Source: a virus. Taken from it: a stretch of 41,324 nt of DNA. Location: IMG/VR virus record IMGVR_UViG_3300044621_001214, positions 1-41,324 of that record. One strand, 5' to 3'. The notes under the pieces are model-generated. The model was not told the DNA's origin and ran no database searches. It was given only the letters and a program-made list of their open reading frames with translations. The position numbers were made by a program, and so were the translations under genes. This document shows positions 26,068 to 32,308 of the stretch, piece by piece; the first letter of the stretch is position 1, and every line of letters starts with the position of its first letter.

Positions 26068-27642
26068 GTGCCTCTCTCCTACGCGCAATACGCGGGCAAC
26101 GGGTCCACGACGACCTTCTCGGTCCCGTTCCCCTATCTGCTGAAGGCGCACGTGAAGCTCTACACAGGCTTCAGCATCATCAGCGGCACCTACACCAGCC
26201 TGCTGGTGGATGGCACGGATTACACCTGGACGAGTTCTACACAGGTGCAGTTGTCGGTCGCCCCAGCCAACGGGGTGACGCTGACTGTCCTTAGGGACAC
26301 GCCTGATAGTTCGCAGCTGGTGCCGTGGCAAGACGGCTCGAACCTGATTGCTGAAGATCTCAACATTGCTGACCTGCAGAACCTGTACGTCGTCCAGGAG
26401 CAGCAGGACCGCAACGACGCAGGGATCACGCAGTCAACGGCCGCGGCTGCTGCAGCGACCGCTGCCACCACGGCTGCCAACACTGCAACCAGCACGGCCA
26501 ACGCTGCCACCTCGACAGCAAACACGGCTCTCAGCACAGCCAACACAGCGCTGAGCACGGCCAACACGGCCAGCACCAACGCATCTGCGGCAGTCAGCAC
26601 GGCCAACACGGCCAGCAGCAATGCCTCAGCCGCTGTGACGACCGCCAACGCAGCCAGCGCCACGGCCAACACGGCCAGCACCAACGCCAGCAACGCGGTC
26701 ACTACGGCCAACGCTGCCAGCGCCGCTGCTGCCTCCGCAACGACCACGGCCAACACCGCCGCAAGCAATGCTTCGACAGCGCTGAGCACGGCCAACACGG
26801 CCAGCAGCAATGCCGCTGCAGCGGTCAGCACGGCCAACACCGCCAGCACCAATGCGAGCAACGCGGTTTCAACGGCAAACACGGCCAGCAGCAATGCCTC
26901 AACGGCCCTGAGCACCGCCAACACGGCCGCTTCCAATGCTTCAACGGCGCTCAGCAATTCAACTGCAGCCGTGAGCACGGCAAACAGCGCAGCTGCGGCA
27001 GTTGCGGCCGCAATTTTTTACACACCTGTCATTGATCTTGCAGCTCTTGGCGCTTTGACGCCAGCCAATGGCGATTACTACGAGCTGCAGAACTCAACGG
27101 GGGCAGAAGTCAGCCCATTAATTGTTAGCGTACCTGGCGGTCTTGTCGGCGCTGCCGGCATCACCATGAGGCTGAGGTACGACAGTCCGCCAGGCAAGCA
27201 TGTGTTTCTTGGCTATTACGCCAATGATTCGGAAACTCGCTACGCCAAACTTAGCGATGCTCGGCTTTCAGATGCAAGAACACCAACTGACGGCTCGGTA
27301 ACGAATGCAAAGGTTGCTGCTGGAGCTGCTATTGACCCCAGCAAGATTGCTGGCACTGCAGTTGTCAATGCAGACACAAGGCTTTCAGATGCAAGAACAC
27401 CAACTGACGGCTCGGTAACGAATGCAAAGGTTGCTGCTGGAGCTGCTATTGCAGGTTCCAAGATTGACGCAAACTTTGCAGGCCAGCGCGTTGTTGCTGG
27501 TGTATTTATTGAGAACACTAAAACAGTGTCCTCAAATTACACAATTCCAGCTGGCAGGGGTGTTATGAGCGTAGGGCACATCTCTATTGCTTCTGGCGCC
27601 ACTGTCACTGTCTCCTACACTTCCAACTGGGTGATCCTCTAA
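26068..27642 (+). CDS. Tail fibre protein with T7 gp17-like N-terminal domain
   Basis: 524 aa from GTG 26068. Residues 1-115 (YAQYAGNGSTTTFSVPFPYLLKAHVKLYTG... DGTDYTWTSSTQVQLSVAPANGVTLTVLRDTPD... LIAEDLNIADLQNLYVVQEQQD) match the N-terminal, tail-attaching domain of the T7 fibre. Residues ~130-315 are 14-residue repeats such as AVSTANTASSNASA, i.e. double heptads forming a long trimeric rod. The C terminus has a 39-residue unit repeated twice (RLSDARTPTDGSVTNAKVAAGAAI). No large receptor-binding head follows; that role is likely taken by the DGR target gene, which overlaps the stop codon (TAATG). Confidence 0.92.
   Translation: MPLSYAQYAGNGSTTTFSVPFPYLLKAHVKLYTGFSIISGTYTSLLVDGTDYTWTSSTQVQLSVAPANGVTLTVLRDTPDSSQLVPWQDGSNLIAEDLNIADLQNLYVVQEQQDRNDAGITQSTAAAAAATAATTAANTATSTANAATSTANTALSTANTALSTANTASTNASAAVSTANTASSNASAAVTTANAASATANTASTNASNAVTTANAASAAAASATTTANTAASNASTALSTANTASSNAAAAVSTANTASTNASNAVSTANTASSNASTALSTANTAASNASTALSNSTAAVSTANSAAAAVAAAIFYTPVIDLAALGALTPANGDYYELQNSTGAEVSPLIVSVPGGLVGAAGITMRLRYDSPPGKHVFLGYYANDSETRYAKLSDARLSDARTPTDGSVTNAKVAAGAAIDPSKIAGTAVVNADTRLSDARTPTDGSVTNAKVAAGAAIAGSKIDANFAGQRVVAGVFIENTKTVSSNYTIPAGRGVMSVGHISIASGATVTVSYTSNWVIL
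26450..27010 (+). repeat. 14-residue (42-nt) tandem repeats in the fibre shaft
   Basis: About a dozen degenerate repeats of A-V/L-S-T-A-N-T-A-S-S/T-N-A-S-x. Codon choice differs among units, so the protein period is conserved better than the DNA. Alanine and small polar residues at a 7-residue spacing fit a coiled-coil or beta-helical shaft. Confidence 0.75.
27263..27334 (+). repeat. 72-bp perfect direct repeat, copy 1 (fibre C terminus)
   Basis: Identical to 27380-27451, offset 117 bp (39 codons). It encodes LSDARTPTDGSVTNAKVAAGAAI. Perfect nucleotide identity points to a recent duplication or ongoing copy-number change. Confidence 0.9.
27380..27451 (+). repeat. 72-bp perfect direct repeat, copy 2 (fibre C terminus)
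   Basis: Second copy of the 72-bp unit at 27263-27334, in the same reading frame. Slippage or recombination between the two would add or delete 39 residues without changing frame. Confidence 0.9.
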
Positions 27643-28703
27643 TGCCATACGGTTCTCTTGCGATTGACGCCATTGAAACCAGCACGCAATTCGTGCAGGT
27701 GGATGACTTGCTTCCAAAAAGCGGTGTTTTTTACAACCGCCGTCCTCCATTTCAGCGCGGCTCGTTGTTTTACAAAACCAGCGGCACCGCTCTCAGTGTG
27801 GTTGCAGGCGCTGTTCTGAATGGCTATCGGTACACAGTGGCCACAGCTGTGACGATGCCAAGCCACAGCAACAATGCTGATTACGCCATCTGGCAGCATC
27901 CAACCACCGGTGCACTTGTCGGGGACGCCAGTTTCACCACAGCCCCTGCCGGCGCCAGCGGCGGCTCAATTGTGGGTGGCTACCACTACATCCCCAGTGG
28001 CCGGCCCACAGCTGTCAATAGCGGCAGCCTGACGGGCTCTGCAGAGATCCTGGAGTTCAGCCTGTGGGATCTGACCTGGCGACCGAGCTGCCCGGATCCT
28101 CGGGGAATGGCCTGCATTGAAGGCGGGTTCTGGATCGACCTCTACCTGTGTGGCGCAACCAGCTACGCAGGCAGCACCTTCAGCGCAGTGCCCAGCAGCC
28201 GAATTGGCCTGACGATCGCCGATGGCAGCAGCCCGCCGCTGGTGCCCGCTCAGTTTGGCGGCAATGGCAGCACGGCCTATGGCAATGGCAAGTGGTTCGT
28301 GTTCAGCGAGGTGGCCCGCAGCTTCGGCAAACGGCTGCCGACCTACGACGAATACAGCGCTGCAGCGTTTGGAGGCCCAGAAGCTGGCAGCAGGGGGTCA
28401 GACCCAGGCACTGTGCAATGGGAGAGGGTCAGCAAGTTCGGCCTGGCTCAATCAACGGGGACGTTGTGGGTCTGGGGCCAGGAGACCTGCACTGCTGAAT
28501 CGCCATCCGCTTGGACAACTGGCACAGAGACAGATGGCCGCGGCCAGATCTACGGATCTCAAACCCGCGCCGTCATCCTGGGCGGGGGCTGGGACGCCGC
28601 ATCCTATTCCGGCTCGCGGTGTGCCTACTGGGGCCTCACTCCATGGAGCTCCGGCGTCAGCTTTGGGGCTCGTTTTGCGGCCGGGCACCTGGTACTTGGA
28701 TAG
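27642..28703 (+). CDS. DGR target: variable receptor-binding protein, C-type-lectin/FGE-like fold
   Basis: 353 aa, starting on the stop of the tail fibre (TAATG). The C-terminal ~170 residues carry formylglycine-generating-enzyme-like lectin-fold signatures: FSEVARSFGKRLPTYDEYSAAAFGGPE, GTLWVWGQE, then GRGQIYGSQTRAVILGGGWD...SGSRCAYW...GARFAA. Residues 309-348 are the variable repeat. All 11 Asn codons of the template repeat, plus one Ile, have been changed here (G316, D318, A319, Y322, Y329, G331, L332, S336, G338, V339, S340, F341), while the scaffold residues W317, W330, W335 and GARFAA are unchanged. This is the layout of Mtd-type adhesins: a fixed lectin scaffold with diversified surface loops. 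It is most likely the receptor-binding tip of the fibre. Only six residues follow the VR. Confidence 0.93.
   Translation: MPYGSLAIDAIETSTQFVQVDDLLPKSGVFYNRRPPFQRGSLFYKTSGTALSVVAGAVLNGYRYTVATAVTMPSHSNNADYAIWQHPTTGALVGDASFTTAPAGASGGSIVGGYHYIPSGRPTAVNSGSLTGSAEILEFSLWDLTWRPSCPDPRGMACIEGGFWIDLYLCGATSYAGSTFSAVPSSRIGLTIADGSSPPLVPAQFGGNGSTAYGNGKWFVFSEVARSFGKRLPTYDEYSAAAFGGPEAGSRGSDPGTVQWERVSKFGLAQSTGTLWVWGQETCTAESPSAWTTGTETDGRGQIYGSQTRAVILGGGWDAASYSGSRCAYWGLTPWSSGVSFGARFAAGHLVLG
28567..28683 (+). repeat. DGR variable repeat (VR), 117 bp
   Basis: Aligns without gaps to the template repeat at 29139-29255. Of 117 positions 98 are identical. The 19 differences are all at sites that are adenine in TR (19 of 28 TR adenines replaced: 10 by G, 5 by T, 4 by C). 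The other 89 positions, all non-A in TR, are identical. The last ~21 bp (28663-28683, GGGGCTCGTTTTGCGGCCG and its left neighbours) are invariant and GC-rich, the expected place of the initiation-of-mutagenic-homing sequence. Confidence 0.98.
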
Positions 28704-28705
28704 GA

Positions 28706-28719
28706 GGCGCGACAGCGCC
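28706..28719 (+). promoter_or_regulatory. DGR target-site hairpin (GGCGC-GACA-GCGCC)
   Basis: A 5-bp perfect GC stem with loop GACA, 22 bp after the VR end and 2 bp after the target stop codon. In the Bordetella phage DGR a hairpin/cruciform with a GRNA tetraloop just after the VR increases homing; GACA fits GRNA, though this stem is shorter than the 7-8 bp known there. It also overlaps the AGGAGG ribosome site (28702-28707) of the avd gene, so it could influence that gene's translation. Confidence 0.6.
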
Positions 28720-28727
28720 GACTGCCC

Positions 28728-29123
28728 ATGACCATCAAACGAGCCTCTGCGGACCCCTCCAAGGAGGCTCACGGCCTCTACATGGTCGAGAAGTACGAGC
28801 GGGTCATCGACTACCTCTACCCGCTCGCTCAGACCATTCCACGCAAGCACGGCACCTTTCGAGAGCTGCTGATCAAGCAGCTCTTTTTGGTGGCTGAGCA
28901 CCTTAACGACGCCATCAAGGCAAACCAGCTGAGCCGCTGCTACGTGCTTGACGGCAGCCTGGGGCAGCTGCGGCTGATGCTGCGCTTCATGGTCCACCAC
29001 AAGCGCAAGCTGATGACCGAGCACCAGCTCGAGACCAGCCAGGCTTTGGTGGGCGAAGTGGGCGCCATGCTCGGCAGCTGGATCAAACGGCTGCAGGAAC
29101 AGAAAAAAGGTGCAAAGCTGTAG
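28728..29123 (+). CDS. avd: DGR accessory variability determinant (Avd-type protein)
   Basis: 131 aa, all-helical, basic at the C terminus (WIKRLQEQKKGAKL). The pattern KYERVIDYLYPLAQTIPRKHGTFRELLIKQLFLVAEHLNDAI, then LRLMLRFMVHHKRKL and EVGAMLGSWIKRL, fits the four-helix bundle that assembles as a barrel-shaped pentamer in Avd proteins. Avd binds the reverse transcriptase and TR-containing RNA and is needed for cDNA synthesis. It sits between VR and TR, the standard place. ATG 28728 has an AGGAGG site about 20 nt upstream; the intervening GACA hairpin may bring the two closer. Confidence 0.85.
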   Translation: MTIKRASADPSKEAHGLYMVEKYERVIDYLYPLAQTIPRKHGTFRELLIKQLFLVAEHLNDAIKANQLSRCYVLDGSLGQLRLMLRFMVHHKRKLMTEHQLETSQALVGEVGAMLGSWIKRLQEQKKGAKL

Positions 29124-29410
29124 CCGGTCTTGATGGGAGCGCCGTCATCCTGGGCGGGAACTGGAACAACGCATCCAATTCCGGCTCGCGGTGTGCAAAC
29201 TGGAACAACACTCCATGGAACTCCAACAACAACATTGGGGCTCGTTTTGCGGCCGTGGCAACTACCAAACACCATCCCGCTCTGCTGTTTCTCCGGGGCA
29301 GCAGGCCGGTGCCAACCAGGTGCCAGCCATCAAGTCCAGCTTCGGCAAACTCAGGGCCGAGTGGTGGCAATGGCAGGGAGTAGATCATCGAAACCTGCCG
29401 CTACCTTTTT
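29124..29410 (+). ncRNA. DGR template RNA region: TR plus spacer to the RT
   Basis: Non-coding stretch between avd and the reverse transcriptase. It holds the TR (29139-29255) and a 155-nt spacer that ends at the RT start. In Bordetella phage BPP-1 a comparable spacer of about 140 nt is required, and cDNA priming occurs within it, so this whole segment is likely transcribed as the functional template RNA. A short T run (ccttttt) immediately precedes the RT start codon. Confidence 0.8.
29139..29255 (+). repeat. DGR template repeat (TR), 117 bp
   Basis: Offset of exactly 572 bp from the VR. Read in the VR frame it encodes 11 Asn codons (ten AAC, one AAT) inside a W, G, S and R scaffold. Because AAC mutated at its two adenines can give many residues but no stop codon, this is the classic DGR template design. 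The 28 adenines are concentrated in the Asn codons. The 5' limit is set by the mismatch before GCGCCGTCATCC; the 3' limit by GTGG here versus GGGC in the VR. Confidence 0.98.
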
Positions 29411-30385
29411 ATGGGTAAAAAATACCGCAACCTTTATGAACGCATTTATGCGTGGGACAATCTTTTAACAGCTTACAAAGAGGCGCGCCGCGGCAAGACA
29501 TACAGCAGCTCTTATCTGCGCTTCAAGGAATACGCGTATCCAAACCTGCGCAACCTGCAAAAGCGACTGATTGACGGCAGTTGGCGCCCAGATGCGCAAC
29601 TTGAGTTTCAAATCATCGACCCCAAAAAGCGCACGATTGCCTGCCAAAGCTTTCGCGATCGCGTGCTCCACCACGCGCTGATTCAAGTGGTGGGCCCGAT
29701 TCTTGACTCCGCAATGATGCCACAGGTATTTGCCTGCAGGGTCGGCCTGGGCACGCATAAATGCGTGACGCGGATGCAGCAGCTAATGCGCCAAAATCCA
29801 GACGCATGGCTTTTGCATGTGGACTTCAGCAAGTTTTTCCCAACAATTCCGCAAGACCTGCTATTGGCTCATTTGGGCAAAAAACTTACCTGCCGCCGCA
29901 CGCTGCTTTTAATCAAGCAGGTGTTGTCTGTGCAGCCCGCTGGCGTGCCAATTGGCGCGCTCACCAGCCAGACATTTGCAAATTACTGGGGCGGCAAGCT
30001 AGACCGCTTCATTGCTGCAAACGCTGGTGGTCGCTTTGTCCGCTACATGGACGATGCCGTAGTAATCGTAAACAGCAAATCTGAAGGGCTTGCTTTGCAA
30101 GCAAAGATCTGCGCTTTTGCGGCCGCGGAAATGGGCCAGCGCATTGGCAAATGGAGCCTTGGGCCTGTAGATCGTGGCGTGACATTTTGTGGCTTTCGGA
30201 TCCGGCGCAAGTTCAAACTGATTAAGCGACAATCCATGATCCGGCAAAGGCGAAAGCTGCATTTTCTTCTGACGCATGAAGACCATGCAGGCTGGCGAGC
30301 CTCCCAAATTGCCTGGATGGGGCACTTGCGGCATGCTGATGGTCAGAACGGATTGGCCCATATGGGCCTTGCTTCTCCATGCTGA
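29411..30385 (+). CDS. DGR reverse transcriptase
   Basis: 324 aa, a typical compact DGR RT without maturase or integrase domains. RT motifs in order: R..FRDRVLHHAL (motif 1/2 region, ~75-95), HVDFSKFFPTI with the first catalytic Asp at 138, GVPIGALTSQTFANYWG at 178-194, and RYMDDAVVI with YMDD at 212-215. The I-G-x-x-x-S-Q sequence in the fourth motif is the signature that separates DGR RTs from group II intron and retron RTs. With Avd it copies TR RNA into cDNA while misincorporating at adenines, and the cDNA replaces the VR. Base composition is lower in GC than the virion genes, as if the cassette came from elsewhere. Confidence 0.96.
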   Translation: MGKKYRNLYERIYAWDNLLTAYKEARRGKTYSSSYLRFKEYAYPNLRNLQKRLIDGSWRPDAQLEFQIIDPKKRTIACQSFRDRVLHHALIQVVGPILDSAMMPQVFACRVGLGTHKCVTRMQQLMRQNPDAWLLHVDFSKFFPTIPQDLLLAHLGKKLTCRRTLLLIKQVLSVQPAGVPIGALTSQTFANYWGGKLDRFIAANAGGRFVRYMDDAVVIVNSKSEGLALQAKICAFAAAEMGQRIGKWSLGPVDRGVTFCGFRIRRKFKLIKRQSMIRQRRKLHFLLTHEDHAGWRASQIAWMGHLRHADGQNGLAHMGLASPC

Positions 30386-30633
30386 TCAACACCATTCAGG
30401 ACCTGCAATCGACGCCCGCCACGGCTGAGCGCCGTGCTTTTTTGCAGGCCCTCTACAACGACATGGTCACATTTGACGATGCCATCTATCCCGATGGTTA
30501 CGACAGCGGGCTGAACCCTGGCGACGACGGCTACGTGGCGCCGGCTTTTCGCCAAGAGTGGAACGCCGGCGCTGCCGCCTCCTGGGGTTTTGCTAGCCGT
30601 GAGCAAGTGAAGGCCGCTCTGGACGCAGCCTGA
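30379..30633 (+). CDS. Small hypothetical protein after the RT
   Basis: 84 aa from ATG 30379, overlapping the last 7 nt of the RT gene. Sequence: an acidic N-terminal helix (IQDLQSTPATAERRAFLQALYNDMVTFDDAIYP, from about residue 5), a Gly/Asp-rich centre (DGYDSGLNPGDDGYV) and a C-terminal helix (FASREQVKAALDAA). Not recognised. It could be a small virion protein or a DGR-linked gene, but nothing in it decides this. Confidence 0.6.
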   Translation: MLINTIQDLQSTPATAERRAFLQALYNDMVTFDDAIYPDGYDSGLNPGDDGYVAPAFRQEWNAGAAASWGFASREQVKAALDAA

Positions 30634-30645
30634 GCGGCCGGTAGT

Positions 30646-30659
30646 CTGCAGGGGTGCAG
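30646..30659. promoter_or_regulatory. CTGCA-N4-TGCAG dyad (perfect) before the lysis genes
   Basis: CTGCA-GGGG-TGCAG, 12 bp after the previous stop and 12 bp before the preferred GTG start of the holin candidate. The spacer GGGG is the complement of the CCCC spacer at 7149 and 12310, so this copy reads as the same site in the opposite orientation. Confidence 0.6.
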
Positions 30660-30671
30660 TTATCTGGCCTG

Positions 30672-30851
30672 GTGGATCCAGCATCGGTCATTGCCTTGAT
30701 CGCCCTGGGCGGGTCCGGTGTGGCCGCGCTCTGGAAGATTGCCAACGGTCTGGGTCGCTTTGAGGCCCGAACCAGCACGATTTTGGAGGGCATCAAAGAG
30801 ATGCTGCAGGACCACGAGGAACGTCTCCGCCGCGTTGAGAGGCAGCCTTGA
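30672..30851 (+). CDS. Small membrane protein, holin/spanin candidate
   Basis: 59 aa from GTG 30672 (GTG 30654 would overlap the dyad). One hydrophobic segment (VIALIALGGSGVAALWKIA, residues ~5-24) is followed by a charged coiled coil (FEARTSTILEGIKEMLQDHEERLRRVERQP). The shape is that of small class III-type holins or of anchored spanin-like proteins. It overlaps the next small membrane gene (TGATG). Confidence 0.55.
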   Translation: MDPASVIALIALGGSGVAALWKIANGLGRFEARTSTILEGIKEMLQDHEERLRRVERQP

Positions 30852-31036
30852 TGGATCGCTTTGCCGACTACGTGGCCCTGGCAGTCGCCATTCATGGCGT
30901 TGCGGTCCTGGTGGTCAATCTGACCCCCACTCCCAAGGACAACGAGGCCTTGGATTCATACAGCCGCCTGGCGGTGAAGCTGTACCGGGCGATTGAGATC
31001 CTGGCCGGGATTATCAGCCCACTGGCCAAGAGGTAG
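30851..31036 (+). CDS. Small membrane protein, holin candidate
   Basis: 61 aa. An N-terminal hydrophobic helix (YVALAVAIHGVAVLVVNLT, residues ~7-25), a polar link with TPTPKDNEALDSYS, then an amphipathic second helix (LYRAIEILAGIISPLAKR). Two helices and a basic end fit a small holin. It is adjacent to another one-helix membrane protein and within 1.3 kb of the endolysin, so a lysis role is reasonable but unproven. Confidence 0.55.
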   Translation: MDRFADYVALAVAIHGVAVLVVNLTPTPKDNEALDSYSRLAVKLYRAIEILAGIISPLAKR

Positions 31037-31040
31037 AGCC

Positions 31041-31262
31041 ATGGCCCCCTTCGCCATCTCGCAGGAACTGAAGTTCAGAGAGGAGGCGACGAGGAGGGTG
31101 CTCGAGGAGCTGTTTGAGCTCAGGGACTGGGAGCAGCTGATGGACACGGCGCTGCTGCTGAACCAGCTGTGGCATCAGCAAAGCGCGATCGCCAAGTGGT
31201 TTGCCCATGAGGCCGCTGAAAACCTCAGCGAGGCCTGGGGCATGTCTGCCATGGAGGAGTGA
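31041..31262 (+). CDS. Small conserved-looking phage protein
   Basis: 73 aa from ATG 31041 (an upstream start at 30993 overlaps the holin candidate). Entirely helical and acidic: AISQELKFREEATRRVLEELFELRDWEQLMDTALLLNQLWHQQSAIAKWFAHEAAENL (from about residue 5). No membrane segment. I do not recognise it. Its stop overlaps the next start (TGATG). Confidence 0.6.
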   Translation: MAPFAISQELKFREEATRRVLEELFELRDWEQLMDTALLLNQLWHQQSAIAKWFAHEAAENLSEAWGMSAMEE

Positions 31263-31384
31263 TGGCCAAGCCCAAGCAACAGCAGGCCCTGCCCAAAGAG
31301 CCAGTCCGCAAGCGCACAGCGCAGGGCAACGGCCGCGGCAGCAAGCCCAGCCACGGCCGCAAGCGCAAACGCGGCCAGGGTTAG
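31262..31384 (+). CDS. Very small, highly basic protein
   Basis: 40 aa: MAKPKQQQALPKEPVRKRTAQGN, then GRGSKPSHGRKRKRGQG. More than a quarter of the residues are Lys or Arg, with no hydrophobic core, so it probably binds nucleic acid or is a disordered virion protein. It is the last gene of the long plus-strand run; its stop overlaps the stop of the convergent minus-strand gene by two bases. Confidence 0.5.
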   Translation: MAKPKQQQALPKEPVRKRTAQGNGRGSKPSHGRKRKRGQG

Positions 31385-31662
31385 ATCACGGTCTTGGTCT
31401 GGTAGTTCGGATCGGATGAATCCAAGGCGCTGCTCTGAGGCTCTTCAGGAACCGGCCCTGGGGCCTGCAGCTCTTCCAGCCAGGCATCGAGCATGGCCCT
31501 GCTGGGGGTTCCTGCAGGCAGCCTGAGGGCCTTGCGCACGTCTTTGGGGCAGCGCCGCAACACGCTGGCCCCGTTGCTGTAGACAACAAAGTAAGGGCCG
31601 TTGAAATCGCGGCCAGCCTCAACAGACATCTGACCAGACAGCTGCAACCGCTGACGTTTCAT
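31381..31662 (-). CDS. Small hypothetical protein downstream of the endolysin
   Basis: 93 aa from ATG at 31662. The N terminus is beta-like (QRLQLSGQMSVEAGRDFNGPYFVVYSNGASVLRRCPKDV, from residue 4), then a helix (RAMLDAWLEELQAP) and an acidic Pro/Ser-rich tail. A longer open frame to 31986 runs through the endolysin gene and was rejected. It starts 11 bp after the endolysin stop and is probably cotranscribed with it. Function unknown. Confidence 0.55.
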   Translation of the reverse strand: MKRQRLQLSGQMSVEAGRDFNGPYFVVYSNGASVLRRCPKDVRKALRLPAGTPSRAMLDAWLEELQAPGPVPEEPQSSALDSSDPNYQTKTVI

Positions 31663-31673
31663 GGATGTCAGGT

Positions 31674-32279
31674 TCAGTAATCCCAGCGCACGCGGGGACG
31701 GCCTGGCCTCATGCCGATGTGGATGAAGCCTTTGGGCGCCCCATAACCAAGGCTGTAGGGCCAGTTGACATCGGCCCACCGCTGGAGCTCCGTGACCGAC
31801 ATGCCATCGAGGTAGAAGTCGATCGCGCCTGTGTCGGGCTTGTCGTAGAGGTGCTCGCTTTGCGAAGCGCCGCCCACCTGGGCGTTGATCTTTGGGGGCC
31901 GGTAGCCAGAGGTGATGATCACCGGCCGCTTGAAGTGGTCCCTGGCCTTCTGGGCGAATTGGCACAGCACCAAGGCGGTGTCGCACTGGTGCTGACGGTG
32001 GAACCGCCGCGGCTCTGATTGCAGTGCGGTCTCCCCATAGGTGATGTTGGGGGTGATCTGATGGCTGAATGGCGATGCCGGGGTGAAGACAGCCTGCGGC
32101 TGCGGGCCGTTTTTGAAATCCTGAACCCAGTCAGCGCTTTCAGTCAGCAGGCATGGGTCGGCCTGCTTGATCTGCTGGCCCAGCTTGATGATTGCCTTGA
32201 TCTGGTGCTGTTGAGATTTGAAGTTCTCCCAGAATTGCAGCCATCGTTGATCGGTGAACTGCACCTGATTGACCGGCAT
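31674..32279 (-). CDS. Endolysin candidate: M15-type peptidase (D-Ala-D-Ala carboxypeptidase-like)
   Basis: 201 aa. The C-terminal half has the zinc-peptidase pattern of family M15A: VIITSGYRPPKINAQVGGASQSEHLYDKPDTGAIDF (residues ~120-155), with candidate ligands His 143 and Asp 154, then GKGFIHIGM-type motif GFIHIGMRPGRPRVRW with His 187. Such enzymes cut peptide cross-links of peptidoglycan at lysis. No signal peptide is seen, so it would need a holin; candidates lie on the plus strand at 30672 and 30851. It replaces the T7 amidase gp3.5. It is transcribed divergently from the terminase small subunit with a degenerate dyad in between. Confidence 0.82.
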   Translation of the reverse strand: MPVNQVQFTDQRWLQFWENFKSQQHQIKAIIKLGQQIKQADPCLLTESADWVQDFKNGPQPQAVFTPASPFSHQITPNITYGETALQSEPRRFHRQHQCDTALVLCQFAQKARDHFKRPVIITSGYRPPKINAQVGGASQSEHLYDKPDTGAIDFYLDGMSVTELQRWADVNWPYSLGYGAPKGFIHIGMRPGRPRVRWDY

Positions 32280-32292
32280 GATGGGTTGAACT

Positions 32293-32306
32293 CTGCATCC
32301 ATGTAA
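32293..32306. promoter_or_regulatory. Degenerate CTGCA-N4-TGTAA dyad in a divergent gap
   Basis: CTGCA-TCCA-TGTAA, two mismatches from the consensus, in the 29-bp gap between the divergent endolysin (start 32279) and terminase small subunit (GTG 32309). It would suit control of both directions. Confidence 0.35.
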
Positions 32307-32308
32307 CC

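Noticed and set aside
6104-27527. A 16-nt word (TGAGAACACTAAAACA) shared by about 6104 and 27510
   Set aside because: One shared 16-mer is near chance expectation for 41 kb, and one copy is inside the fibre coding sequence.
27642-28703. Formylglycine-generating enzyme or sulfatase-modifying factor
   Set aside because: The fold signatures are shared, but the catalytic Cys pair of the enzymes is not evident and the C terminus is a DGR variable repeat, so it is an adhesin-type use of the fold.
29083-29388. Open frames across the TR region
   Set aside because: They are shadows of a non-coding template RNA; the Asn-rich reading arises because TR is homologous to the VR coding frame.
29652-29664. 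A GCGATCGC (HIP1) octamer
   Set aside because: I noticed only this one clearly and did not make a full count; one copy says nothing about host or function.
29411-30385. Group II intron or retron reverse transcriptase
   Set aside because: No maturase or endonuclease domain and no intron RNA domains seen; the I-G-x-x-x-S-Q motif, TR/VR pair and Avd neighbour identify a DGR RT.
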